Shown here in pieces: positions 10,464 to 20,636 of a stretch of 64,000 bases of DNA. Where the stretch lies: the NCBI GenBank assembly GCA_963920635.1, contig OY987302.1, forward strand, positions 38,443,500 to 38,507,499, written 5' to 3'. Every line of letters begins with the position of its first letter. Position 1 is the first letter of the stretch. The DNA is from Pseudeuparius sepicola. Its lineage: Eukaryota; Arthropoda; Insecta; Coleoptera; Anthribidae. The position numbers and the translations under genes are program-made. The notes beneath the pieces were generated by a model that made no database searches, was not told the DNA's origin, and saw nothing but the letters and a program-made list of their open reading frames with translations.

Positions 10464-11169
10464 TTAAACTACGTTTCCATCTTGTAGGTCATCAGTTTAT
10501 TTTTTTTAAATTTAACGCGACGTTTCGTCCCTTATCTTGGTCATCATCAGGCTAAAAAGAACACAAGTGCAATAAAAAAACTAGCATTAGAAAAGTATTA
10601 AAAACATTTTACAGATTTCTTGATTTAAAGCTAATGATTCAAAAAGGTACTTTATGGAAGTGTACACATTGTGAGACAATATATATACAATGTACAAAAA
10701 GTATACAATGTGCAGTTAGAATGAGTGTAATTGTAATTATGAACAGATGCAAGAAAAAATGTGTGTTATATATTATTAGATTGGACTTACAGAATAAAAT
10801 TGAAATTTTTTTATTAAGATGTTAAATGTAATTGTGTTTTCATGGTGTAATATAAGAAGACAACCTTTGTTTTGTAAAAAGGGGGGAAAACTTTTAATTG
10901 TTAAGATGACATGGTTGAGTACGCAAACGATGTTGGTATGGTACTGTTAGAAAACTGTGTTTTTTTTTAAAGAAGTGCATTTTTTATATTTTTTATGATA
11001 ATACGTAGATTGAAGGAGGCATACATGTCGCCAACTGTGAGTGAGAAGGTAAACTACTTAAAATTTGGGAAAGAAAGGTATATGCATGAAGGTAGAAACC
11101 TGTACTTATAATTAGTATTTAAAAAATAGTGCCACTACTGATGACCTACAAGATGGAAACGTAGTTTAA
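10464..11169. mobile_element. Inverted-repeat element with CTGATGA...GAAAC termini (Penelope/retrozyme-like)
   Basis: The 32-bp sequence beginning TTAAACTACGTTTCCATC at 10464 recurs exactly inverted at 11138-11169. Read inwards to outwards each terminus has CTGATGA followed 11 bases later by GAAAC. A second CTGATGA ... GACGAAACGTC block lies just inside (10516-10550, minus). These are the core strings of hammerhead ribozymes, which are known in the terminal repeats of Penelope-like elements. Helix II is imperfect here, so activity is doubtful. No open reading frame for a reverse transcriptase is present. Confidence 0.5.
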
Positions 11170-11744
11170 TTGAAAAACTCATGGTCGGAAACTATCTATG
11201 AAACATAATAAAATAAAAACCCTATTGCAATCATCATTATACCGCTATAAATAAAAATAACTATGAGTACAACTCATTTTAATAATAATTTCAAACGTCA
11301 TGGAAACACTTTTCATTTTGGTATTTTGGTATAATCAGCTGCTTTTGGCAGCGTCAATGTGCGGACTCAGGTAAATTTAGCTTCGTTGTGTCAAAGTGAC
11401 AGTGAAGGTTTTCCAGATCGTTGAAACTGGTTCAAACATTCGGCAGTGAAAATATTCTAGGGTTTTCTACGTTTCGTGAGTTTTACCGTTATCTGTGTTG
11501 TTCTTGTTCTTGTTACTTTTCGTGTTGTTTGTGCAAATGGGCTCGTTACTGACCTGAACTTATGACCCGGTTGCATTTTTTGCTGCATTGATGCCAACTT
11601 AGGATATCGAAATTACCAATTGACAGTCCCAGTAAGGACTTCTTAAAATAATTTGACTTTATGTATTATATTTAATTTAACCTAACAATTTTAGTGAAGA
11701 ACAAAAACCAACAATATAAAAATAAATGCTAGGTAGGTTCTTAC

Positions 11745-12440
11745 TAATAAATAATTTTCAATGTGACTACCTTCTTTTAATAAACATAAGTCTAGACAGC
11801 GTCTAACTTTTGTCTTAGTGACCTTTCTTAATACATCTGGTATTATTTGCCGACAAGTATCTTCTATTTTTTCTATTAAAAGATCAATATTCTGAGATGG
11901 AGTTTTGTAAACAATGTTCTTCAGAAATCCCTATAAATGGAAATCGAATGGTGTTAAATCTGGAAACTTGCCTGGCCATCTTATGGGACCATTTATTCCA
12001 ATCCATTTGTTTCCAAACTCATCATTTAGAAATTCTGTTGGCTTTATGTGCTGGAGCTCCGTCGTGTTAAAACTATATGGTTCTTCTTAACTGCAATGGC
12101 ACATTTTCCATGAGAATTAGCAACTGTTGTTGCAAAAATTGGAGGTATGTTATTCCAGTTAAAACTCCTTTGTAAAAATATAGTCCAACTAAATGATGAC
12201 CATTTATGCCACACCATAAATTAATGCCGAAGTGTCCCTGATTCCGAATTGGATTGACAATATGACTATTTTCAGTGGACCAATAATGTTCGTTTTGATG
12301 GTTAGGTAAGCCATTACTAACAAAACGACTTTCGTCTGTCCAAAGTATATGTCTGAAAATAAGCTTGTCAACAATCTCGGTCACCACCATGATTTCGGCA
12401 ATATAATCTTTATTTGATTTATTTGCCTCTCCCAAATCTT
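11745..12440 (-). pseudogene. Broken mariner-like transposase (minus copy)
   Basis: An open segment 12435-12073 carries HILWTDESRFVSNG, NQGHFGINLWCGINGHH and ENVPLQLRRTI. Continuing on the minus strand, QHDGAPAHKAN, WIGINGPIRWPGKFPDLTPFDF and EGSHIENYLL follow in shifted frames, with a stop at FHL*GFLKN. The N-terminal DNA-binding part is missing. Frameshifts and stops mean it is dead. Same family as 13985-14310. Confidence 0.82.
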
Positions 12441-13984
12441 CTAGTTAATGTAATTTAAAGTCATGATATTTGTTTTCTTTCATAATAGGGTACTTGACGA
12501 AATTTTCAAACTTGATAAAACAATTCCTGGACACTTGCCTAAGACCCTACGATTATTTAAAAAATATATATTTACGTAATTAGCAAGTTATTAGACTTTC
12601 TTCGAAATTTGGCGGGAAAGCACTTATGACATCACAAGTGTTTTATAACGGCAATTTGGCAACATAGCGATACCACTGAAGTGTTCTGAGACATAACCTT
12701 ATTCGGCAGTGAAAGTTGCAAGGAAAGTTGAAATTTCAAAATTCTAACCTCAAACTCCCAGACTTGTGATGCCCCGTGAAACCACTTTTAGCGTTGATTG
12801 ATTCCTTCCTCCATCAATGATTTTAGTCAAGAAGGTTTTTTTTTCGTAAATACTTATTCAATCGTTTTTCTGTAAATTTTTTTGGCCAGGTTTTGCCTAA
12901 AGTCCGGAATTCGGGCTCAGTAGGTACTTCTAAGCACTATGGCGTCTTCATAAACGCGCCTTCAAGATGGTCCCTAGGCCGAGGTTCTCTCTTTATTAAT
13001 AACTCATAATACTGTATTTTTACTACAAAGTAGGTACAAACATTTGCAGTTTTATCCCATGGATTTCGGCAGACGCTAACAGCATCCAATTTCGGCAAAT
13101 TACGGATTGTCCCTTCAGGGTCCATGTCCATGATACCTTACCTTACACATCTATAACTGGGTCCGCATTGTCCGCAAACAATATATAATAGTAAATATCA
13201 ATAACAAACTATAATAAATGGCACAGATATTATCTACTAATATTTTGATTTAGCGAGATACGGAATGACAGTTGGCATCACGGGATGTCATCTGCCGATC
13301 AGAAAACCATATGTGTTAGATGACATGTGGATATATGAATATGGTTAGATGTCTAGGTGGGCGGGTAACGTTGCCAAATACGCCAATATTTCCCCCATTA
13401 TTGGTACCTGAATATTTATAGTATGTTCCGTATACAGATATTTTAACTAAAGTGTTACGTGGCACAGATGAAGGATATAGTTTCCAGCGTGTGCAGCATA
13501 AACAGACACCATTTTGATATAGATGAGTCAATATATGGAACATATTCGTAATAAAAAGTCTTTATGTGACAAAATTTGTGTTTGCAATTGCTTAGTTAAA
13601 GCTCAAAGGTTTCAATACATTAAGTAACAGATATTCATAGGCAAGCTGGAGATACTTGAATAGAAAACTGCAATTTGCCTTTGTTCCACGAATGATTGCA
13701 AACGGGCACCGGCAACGTTACAGTTCCGTTTCTCCTAAGAGGCACAGAGTTGCCACGAAACTGTAGATTTCAGCCTGAACAAAATTGTGCAACTTTGTCT
13801 TTAATTATCATAAAAAATAAGGGTTAAAAGCCATTGTTTCATTTATTACGTGTTATGTTGGTGCATCTACTGTAAACATAGTAAGATTTTAGAGCAATTA
13901 AAAATATTATCAAGTACCCTATTCGTTATATGGATGACTTCGACTTCTTCAAATTTAATTCTCTACTACCTTGTCTAATTGACT
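12441..13984. other. Sequence between inverted transposase pieces
   Basis: No coding sequence recognised. A short inverted pair (ATAGGGTACTTGA at about 12487 and TCAAGTACCCTAT at about 13910) may mark the inner edges of the inverted transposase copies or a separate old insertion. Confidence 0.4.
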
Positions 13985-14310
13985 TTTTCGGGTAATCTTC
14001 AAAATATTGTAACAGTTGGACTGTTGCATCATCAATTCTTCAATTTTTGCAAAAACAGTTGCCAGTTTCTCATTGAAAATGTGCCATTGTATTTAAGAAG
14101 AACCATGTGCTTTCAACACGACGGAGCTCCACCACACAAAGCCAACATTGTAAAAGAATTTCTAAATAATGAGTTTGGAGACAAATGGATTGGGATAAGT
14201 GGCATCATAGAACGGCCAGAAAAGTCGCCAGACCTAACTATTAGGTTTCTATTTATGAAAATTTCTGAAAAACCTTGTTTACAAAATTCCATCCCGAAAT
14301 ATTGATGGTT
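13985..14310 (+). pseudogene. Mariner-like transposase C-terminal fragment (plus copy)
   Basis: Encodes ENVPLYLRRTMCFQHDGAPPHKANIV, EFLNNEFGDKWIGISG and PEKSPDLT, the region around the second and third catalytic aspartates. It lacks the first aspartate region and ends without a proper C-terminus. It is nearly the same text as the minus copy at 11745-12440, in opposite orientation. Confidence 0.8.
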
Positions 14311-14427
14311 TAATAAAAAAAATACCTACCTACATATCTTGTTTCCTTAAAAAGTTATATTATAACTTTTTAATGAAACAGGATATTATCAAAAGAAATA
14401 TATTTACGAAATCCTACATTATACCTA

Positions 14428-14600
14428 CATATTTTCACTTTTTTAACTTCAATCCCCTCGTAACCATTCTAATTTATGTAGCTTCCGCAAAATAATGCCA
14501 AATTATTCCTTGACCCCCAAAAATATAGGAAATTACTCATATAACTTACTATTTCCTAATTAACCCCTTTGCACCCCTTATCAACCACCCAGGGCTGTAG
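14428..14600. repeat. Dispersed repeat shared with 52450-52570
   Basis: Phrases such as CATATTTTCACTTTTTTA, ATCCCCTCGTAACCATTCT, AATAATGCCAAA and CTTATCAACCACCC match 52450-52570 in the same order with mismatches. Nature of the repeat unknown. Confidence 0.55.
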
Positions 14601-15209
14601 CCAAGGGAGCAAGGCAGGACAATGCACTGCCTGCCAAAATGCTTGCCCCGAATGATTTAAAAGGTTCGGTGTTCACATAACCAGGGCTGCAGATAAGGCC
14701 CTTCCCCTCAGAGAAATAACTAGAGTTCCCAAGTCCCGGGACCGAAAATGTATTCGGGTGTTTGGTCCCAAATTTTAAGTCCCAGTACAGGGTGGCCCAT
14801 CCAAGCGGAAAAAGTGTGCTACGTGGAGACACGTTAACATAAAATCGTCATTCAAAAAATGAGATTGTAGTAAAAATTAAGGGGAATTAGAGGGTGTACC
14901 CTAATTTTGTATACGGGGGTCGGTAAAAAAGTTATCGCGAAAAAACTTTTTTTGCAAAATAAAAAAAATATTTTTTTACCTACACATCCATTAGAGAACC
15001 TTTAAGTAGTATTCCCGAATAGTCAGTTTTTTAATATAACTTCCGGTTATAGCGGAAATGCAAGTGGTTTTCTCTATTTTACAACTTACACATTTCTCTT
15101 AACCATCACAGGATTCCTTTTTTAATTCTGAATCCAACGATATATAATTTGACGTATTTATCTCCGACCGTTTCCGAGATATTTATCAGAGAAGCTCCAT
15201 CAAACTATA

Positions 15210-15940
15210 CCTTTTCAACCTCAAATTGGGAATAATCAATTTCAAATTGGGAATAAACAACTTCAAATTGAGAATAGTCAACTTCAAATTGGGAATAAAC
15301 AACTTCAAATTGAGAATAGTCAACTTCAAATTGGGATTAATCAATTTCATATTGGGAATAGACAACTTCAAATTGGGAATAGTCAATTTCAAATTGAGAA
15401 TAAACAATTTCAAATTGGGAATATTCAATAATAAATTGAAAATCAACAACTCCATGTTATAAAAACACTTATCAACAAGAGCAACTCAATTTGTTAACTA
15501 AGGTTTATAATATTAAGCACAATTTCGACTGCCTGGTAAAGTGCAAAAAACTTGCCCAATCAAATGCCAGAAATCTTAGAAAGAAGGCAAAGACCAAATC
15601 ATTTATCGCAAACTAAGTGTAGCTTATAGAAATTAGAAAGTATAAGTAGTGTAAAATAACATAAATAATAAATTAACTGTAGCGAGTTGCACCAGATTGA
15701 TAGGAAATATACAGAGATACGAGCAGAGATACATATAACAGAAATATTAGACGATAGTCAAGGATGAAATATATGGCAAAAATATGATATTTTAAATTCA
15801 ATAAGTAGGTACATATTTTGTATTTACTTAGATATAAGTAGTAAAAATATTGCTTAATATGAAGTTGTTGATTTATTCCCAATTTGAAATTGTTTATTCT
15901 CAATTTGAAATTGATTATTCCCAATTTGAAGTTGAAAAGG
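15210..15940. mobile_element. MITE whose termini are built of a 21-bp tandem repeat
   Basis: Inserted within the left arm of the 14788 element, as shown by comparison with the intact right arm. Ends CCTTTTCAAC and GTTGAAAAGG are inverted repeats flanked by TATA on both sides. Eleven 21-bp units (TCAAATTGGGAATAAACAACT-like) follow the left end and about four inverted units precede the right end. The unique middle (about 15460-15860) has no gene. Apparent protein-like repeats in this tract (INNFKLG) are only the minisatellite read in frame. Confidence 0.85.
15221..15451. repeat. 21-bp minisatellite, about 11 units
   Basis: Unit consensus TCAAATTGGGAATAAACAACT with alternating GGG/GAG and AAACAACTT/GTCAACTT variants. 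The variants alternate between adjacent units, suggesting expansion by a higher-order 42-bp step. Confidence 0.9.
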
Positions 15941-16142
15941 TATAGATACATGGTCTTATGGTCGGTGTCTGATGTTCGATCTGAGTAGTAGGCCAAACAA
16001 TAAAATCAAATTTATGACAAATCAAGTCAGCCATGATAATAAAACTGACAATCGAGTAGGCTGTCAATTCAATATTTCTATTTACGTGTCAGATTAGTCT
16101 AAAATTTTGTTGCTGAAGCTGTTAGTAGTTGCAGTTTAAAAA

Positions 16143-17219
16143 ATGTTTTTGAAAGAAGAATGCTGTGATATTTTAGAGATCTTCATCAAAAATGATAAAA
16201 GATACGTAGAAACTTTGAGGGAGTATTCTCGTAAATATCCAAATAGAAATGTTCCGAGTGCTTCATTTAAATGTAAGCTGTATCGAAGATTCAGATCGAC
16301 AGGAAGTGTGATTAGCAAGAGAAAAAAAGGGTTTAGAATTAGTGAGGACGAGAGAGAACGAATTTTAAATTATTTCAGAAGAAATAACGAAAAATCTCAG
16401 AGAGATGCAGCGAGAGACTTACAAATTCCCCGGTCTACAATACAAAGGGTAATGAAATTAAGCAAATTTAAAGCCTTCAAAATATTACCTGTTCAAAGGC
16501 TATTCCCTGGAGATGCTGCAAGAAGACTGGAATATTGTCAAACAATAAACTTTTATTTTGCAAGAGGTGGAGCTGGATTTTTTAAACAAATTATTTGGTC
16601 CGATGAAGCTACATTTACAACGGCGGGAATATACAACCGGAAAAATAGTATATTTTGGTCGACAATCCACGGGCATTTCGTGAAGTTGTGAAAATCGGCA
16701 GAAATTCCGTGGGTGTTTGGTGCGGAATTGTGGGAAATTTTATAATGGGCCCTCTATTTTATTCAGGAAGTATGACAGGTAGGAAATACCTACATTTAAT
16801 CCAGAACGAATTGGAACAATACTTTGACCAGTTGCCATTAATTTTTCTTAACCAACTCCAAGAAAGACAATTAATATGGCAGCAAGATGGCGCTTCCTTC
16901 CATAACTGTGGGCCCATAACGGAATTTTTGAACAATTCGTTTGAAAATTGGATTGGTAAACATGGAACGATAAGGTGGCCGCCACCTAGTCCAGATTTAA
17001 CCCCCTTGGATTTTTTCTTGTGGGGGCATTTAAAAAATAAAGTTTATAAGAACCGCCCCGAAAATGTTGAGGAGATTAAAAGATGAGTAAAATTAGAAAT
17101 TGATAGTTTAAACAATCGCCCCTTAATCTTTGAAAATGTCCGAAAAAATTTCTTAAAAAGACTTAAGTAGGTTATGTGTAAATAATAATGGAAACCATTT
17201 TGAACATTTAATGTAAATG
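16143..17219 (+). pseudogene. DUF4817-type mariner-like transposase, frameshifted
   Basis: First segment 16143-16691 has the DNA-binding region (LREYSRKYPNRNVPSASFK, RRNNEKSQRDAARDL) and the first catalytic aspartate in IIWSDEATFT. A frameshift near 16660-16670 moves the reading to 16655-17086, which has WQQDGASFHN and WPPPSPDLTPLDFFLWG (second and third aspartates, 35 residues between them). A TGA at 17084 and another frame change precede the conserved tail NNNGNHFEHL at about 17180-17216. At least three lesions, so inactive. It belongs to the same broad class as the intact gene at 4825-5928 but is clearly a different lineage. Confidence 0.88.
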
Positions 17220-17493
17220 AACTTCTAACTAATTTTTAATAACAAATCATATTGTTGTTATAATAAATGACAGTAGTAAAAATAATAAATGGCTATAGCC
17301 ACTTTAACATTCAGCCTACTCGCTTGTCAGTTTTATTATCTAGGCTGACTTGATTTGTCATAAATTTGGTTTTATTGTTTGGCCTACTCAGATCGAACAT
17401 CAGACACCGACCATGAGATCATGTATCTAGTTTGATGGAGCTTCTCTGATAAATATCTCGGAAACGGTTGGAGATAAATAGGTCAAATTATAT

Positions 17494-19951
17494 TGTTACA
17501 TTTGAAAGTCATATATCGCTAACTAGGTTTATTTCAAAAAATGGAGGAAACGCTGGGATTAAACCTCTAAATTTTCTGTCACAAAATAAGTAGGAACCTA
17601 CTTTTTATTTCGCTAATTGTTTTCAAGTTTTTTTTTTTCTTCAAATACACTCTTTATATTATTTATTTATTAAAATCTAAATATTAAACAATAACTGTTC
17701 AATTTTACAATACGCAAGTAGTATACATTCATTAGCAAATACATATAACCTAATAAATAACTAAATAGTAAATCACTACAAGATTTTAATCTTTGTATTA
17801 TACTTATTTAGTTTATCAACCAATCTATCGCTGCTCTGCCATATTCCCTACTTTTTCTGTAGTCCATACAATTCAATTTTGAGCCTGAAAATAAATCAAA
17901 TCATTAATTATTATTGTAAATTTATTAATTAGTCCAGTACTTACCATTTTGACTTAAATTGACCGGAATATTTTCTTGTCTTGTGGCTTTGGAAGAATAC
18001 CTGAGGTGTGTTGTGGATTGTTGGTTGATTATGTAAGAAGTCTTGCATTTGCTGATCTCTGATATGAGCGCGATTTGTTTTGCACTGGTTTTTGGTGAAT
18101 AGAGTGGCCAATTTTATCTGTTCCTTGTTATTTTGCCTGAAAATGAAAGGATTATAGACGTATTTGTGGGGAAATGGTTTGTTTACATTTGGAACTTCGG
18201 GCTAAATAAATAATAACCGGTGTTAAATGCGATATTATGAGTTGGGCGTAGGTTTGCTTACCGATTTCATCGCTTGGAACTTATGGATGAAGAATATGAG
18301 GCAGCCCGGATGGTTCTTGTGCGGAAATATGCGCTGGTACTGGCCACGCACTGTTTTGGTTCAATCGCCATGTTCGGCTGTTGACAATTCCGGTCGGCCT
18401 GCAGACTGCCTTTCTCCTGCCGCGGAAGTCCGTGATGCGCGGGCCCGTTCTACGCATGACGTCGTTAACGTAGCAGTCAAAATAGTATCTGCAATGTACT
18501 CCCTTATTAAATTATTTAATATTATTGTTATTTTGGTTATCCGGAAGGTCTTCAATATTATCTTGTTGGGCAAAGCTGTTTTACTTTTGGGCTTTATCTG
18601 GTTCTTTGATGGTTCCTGCATTCAGTTTGACGGGTTATTTCCGGTCACATGACACGCCAACGTCATTGGAGGGTCCTCGCCCCATTCCTGGAATCACTTT
18701 TCCAAGTTCGGTCGGCCAAGTGTGTGTGCAAATTTCTGGAAGTTGCCGAGATTGCGGCTCTACACTTTGTAGGATTTTTCTTCATGAAAAAAAATTTGCC
18801 AAATATTGTGTACCTTGCAGTTTGGTTGTTGAGTTTCGTTGTGGTACACAATTAACGACTTTGGTCGGATTTATAACACACGTCGAACCGGTGAGTTGCT
18901 CCTCCATTTTGTCTTTTTTTTTTTTGAAACGCCTTTCGTTTTTGTAGAGCTTGATGAGAACCAAATTTATTGCCTGAAGCTGTAAATTCCAGGGGTGAAT
19001 TGCAAGAAAGCCACCCACCATCCACGGCTTTTTCCCATATAGTCTCCGAGTTTTGTTCTGTTTGTCCTGTCGAGCACTTGGCTGCAGTTGCTGGGAGCTG
19101 AACCTTGGGTCCTGTGAGAGGCTGCGCGAGACTGTTGTGAGGTGTACCCTGCTTGTACCCCTACTACCACCCTACCTACAGCTAAGTGTAGTTTTAAGAA
19201 ATACTAAGATAAGCTTTTTTTTTAATTAAAATCTCCGATCTCCCACAAGGAAACTTCCCTTCTGCAAGTTTTGTCTAGTCTGATTAATGTAAGTTTTTAA
19301 AGTGTGGAACACCTATCAGTTGCACCAAGGCATCAGTGTCCTATTAGTTGCTTCACAACATACCTACAAGATATTAACGTGTTATTAATTTAGTTCGTAA
19401 ATATTTATAAATTTGTTTTAACCTTTAATGTTAACATTTTGTTACTTATTTTGCGGTGGCATACAGGAAATATCCCTCCATTTGGTAGCCCTACTGTAAA
19501 CCGTGCTCACGTGAGAACTGGTATAAAGGAAAGTGATATTTAAAACTAAGTGGTTATCATCTCGAAAGGTGCTCCACAATAATATTAATAAGAACCTATT
19601 ATACAACGAGCTTGTGATACCCGCATTCTATTATTTAAATGTTTGCCACCTTTTAACGTAATTTTTCTATTAAATATTTATAGACTATAGTAGCTGAAAT
19701 TTTCTTTATTGGGGTTGCGCAGTCACCACTCCATATAATAATAACCCACTCCCATACGCCCACGTGAGCTGGCTAGTGGGCCGTTTCTCTCCCCATTTGG
19801 CCTCAAACGGCGCACTATAAAACAAATTTGTTTGGGTTGACACATACAGGGTGGTCATCTTTGACCCTGCCCCTTCGAACTATATTGTGAATAAATTTAT
19901 CTTGAATTAAATTTTCTTAATAATATATCAAGCCAATTATAACCCGTAACA
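17494..19951 (+). repeat. 5' LTR (2458 bp)
   Basis: Begins TG and ends CA. A TATAAAA box lies at 19816-19822 and an AATAAA signal at 19890-19895, so the U3 region is about 2.3 kb, very long for this superfamily, while R plus U5 is short. U3 holds small open frames on both strands that are not conserved between the two LTR copies. Confidence 0.95.
19816..19822 (+). promoter_or_regulatory. TATA box of the 5' LTR
   Basis: TATAAAA, 68 bp before the LTR AATAAA signal. The same box is at 28169-28175 in the 3' LTR. Confidence 0.65.
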
Positions 19952-19952
19952 A

Positions 19953-19963
19953 TGGCGCCCAAC
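19953..19963 (+). other. Primer-binding site
   Basis: TGGCGCCCAAC begins one base after the 5' LTR. It starts with the TGG expected for pairing to a tRNA CCA end; the sequence resembles the tRNA-Lys-type sites of gypsy-like elements (assignment from memory, not verified). Confidence 0.75.
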
Positions 19964-20636
19964 TAATTTAGTTGTTTATATGGTACTGGTGATTGCGTAG
20001 GTCATTTTTTTTTGCCTTCAAAAATTTTCTAATCGGTTTTCTCATTTTATTTTAAAACAATTTGGAACTTTGTCCCTGGTGCTACTGCTTTAAGTCAAAT
20101 TTATTAGGTGCAAGTAGGTTTATTTCAGCCGTGCGTAATTAATCGAACAGAGAAAAAAAGGGTCAACTTTTTTGTTGCGGATATCAGTTTATTCCGTCGG
20201 TAGATAATAATATTTTTGAATAAAAAGTTAGGAGAGCAGTATTTGAGTTAATGCCGAATATATAGTATATAGATTTGTTTTAAGATTGGGAAAGTACATA
20301 CGCAGTTTTTTTTTGCGGGTGTGGAAAAACGCGGAGCTATTTGAATTTTATTGCATTGTTTGTGTAGATATATTAGTCGTTCTTTTCGTGCTTTTAAGAT
20401 TATCTTTTTTTAAGATTATTATTTGTGGTAATATTTGGAGTATTTTCCTTGATCACTGTCGCAATTTTTTTTCGGGAGGGGGTGATAGCAACTTTTTGGT
20501 TGCTCTTTTTATACTGTTTGCAATTTAAATTTTCGCTTAGAATAAATTTTACTGCTACTACCATTTATCTATAATCTCATTAATTTTTTGTTCCATAGTT
20601 TTCTAAGCTTGTTTCTTTCGTGGTTCTCTTTGAAAT
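19964..20636 (+). other. Retrotransposon leader
   Basis: Untranslated region between primer-binding site and gag; T-rich. A small hydrophobic open frame at 20286-20528 has no recognisable feature and is not called as a gene. Confidence 0.6.

Larger units (their letters stand above)
9903..14415. mobile_element. Decayed Tc1/mariner-like element (approximate limits)
   Basis: A TA-flanked CAGGGTATCCC terminus starts at 9903. Its subterminal text (CTTTCGTAAATAT, TTTCATTAAAAAGTTATA at about 10055-10100) recurs inverted at about 14345-14405. Between lie two pieces of one transposase family in opposite orientations (minus about 11745-12440, plus about 13985-14310), again with their 3' ends outward. 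The right terminus is eroded, and a younger inverted-repeat element (10464-11169) interrupts the left half. Confidence 0.55.

Noticed and set aside
15186..15462. Overlapping long open frames on both strands with repeated NNFKLG / LNLKL peptides
   Set aside because: They are the 21-bp minisatellite read in phase (21 is a multiple of 3, so any frame without a stop stays open); not a protein.
18227..19170. Several open frames within the 5' LTR, repeated at 26581-27631
   Set aside because: The two LTR copies break the frames differently (for example the 141-codon frame becomes 94 codons), and no domain is recognisable; LTR sequence only.
19837..19850. TACAGGGTGG inside the LTR, like a mariner terminus
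   Set aside because: Present at the same place in both LTRs with no partner terminus; part of the LTR itself.
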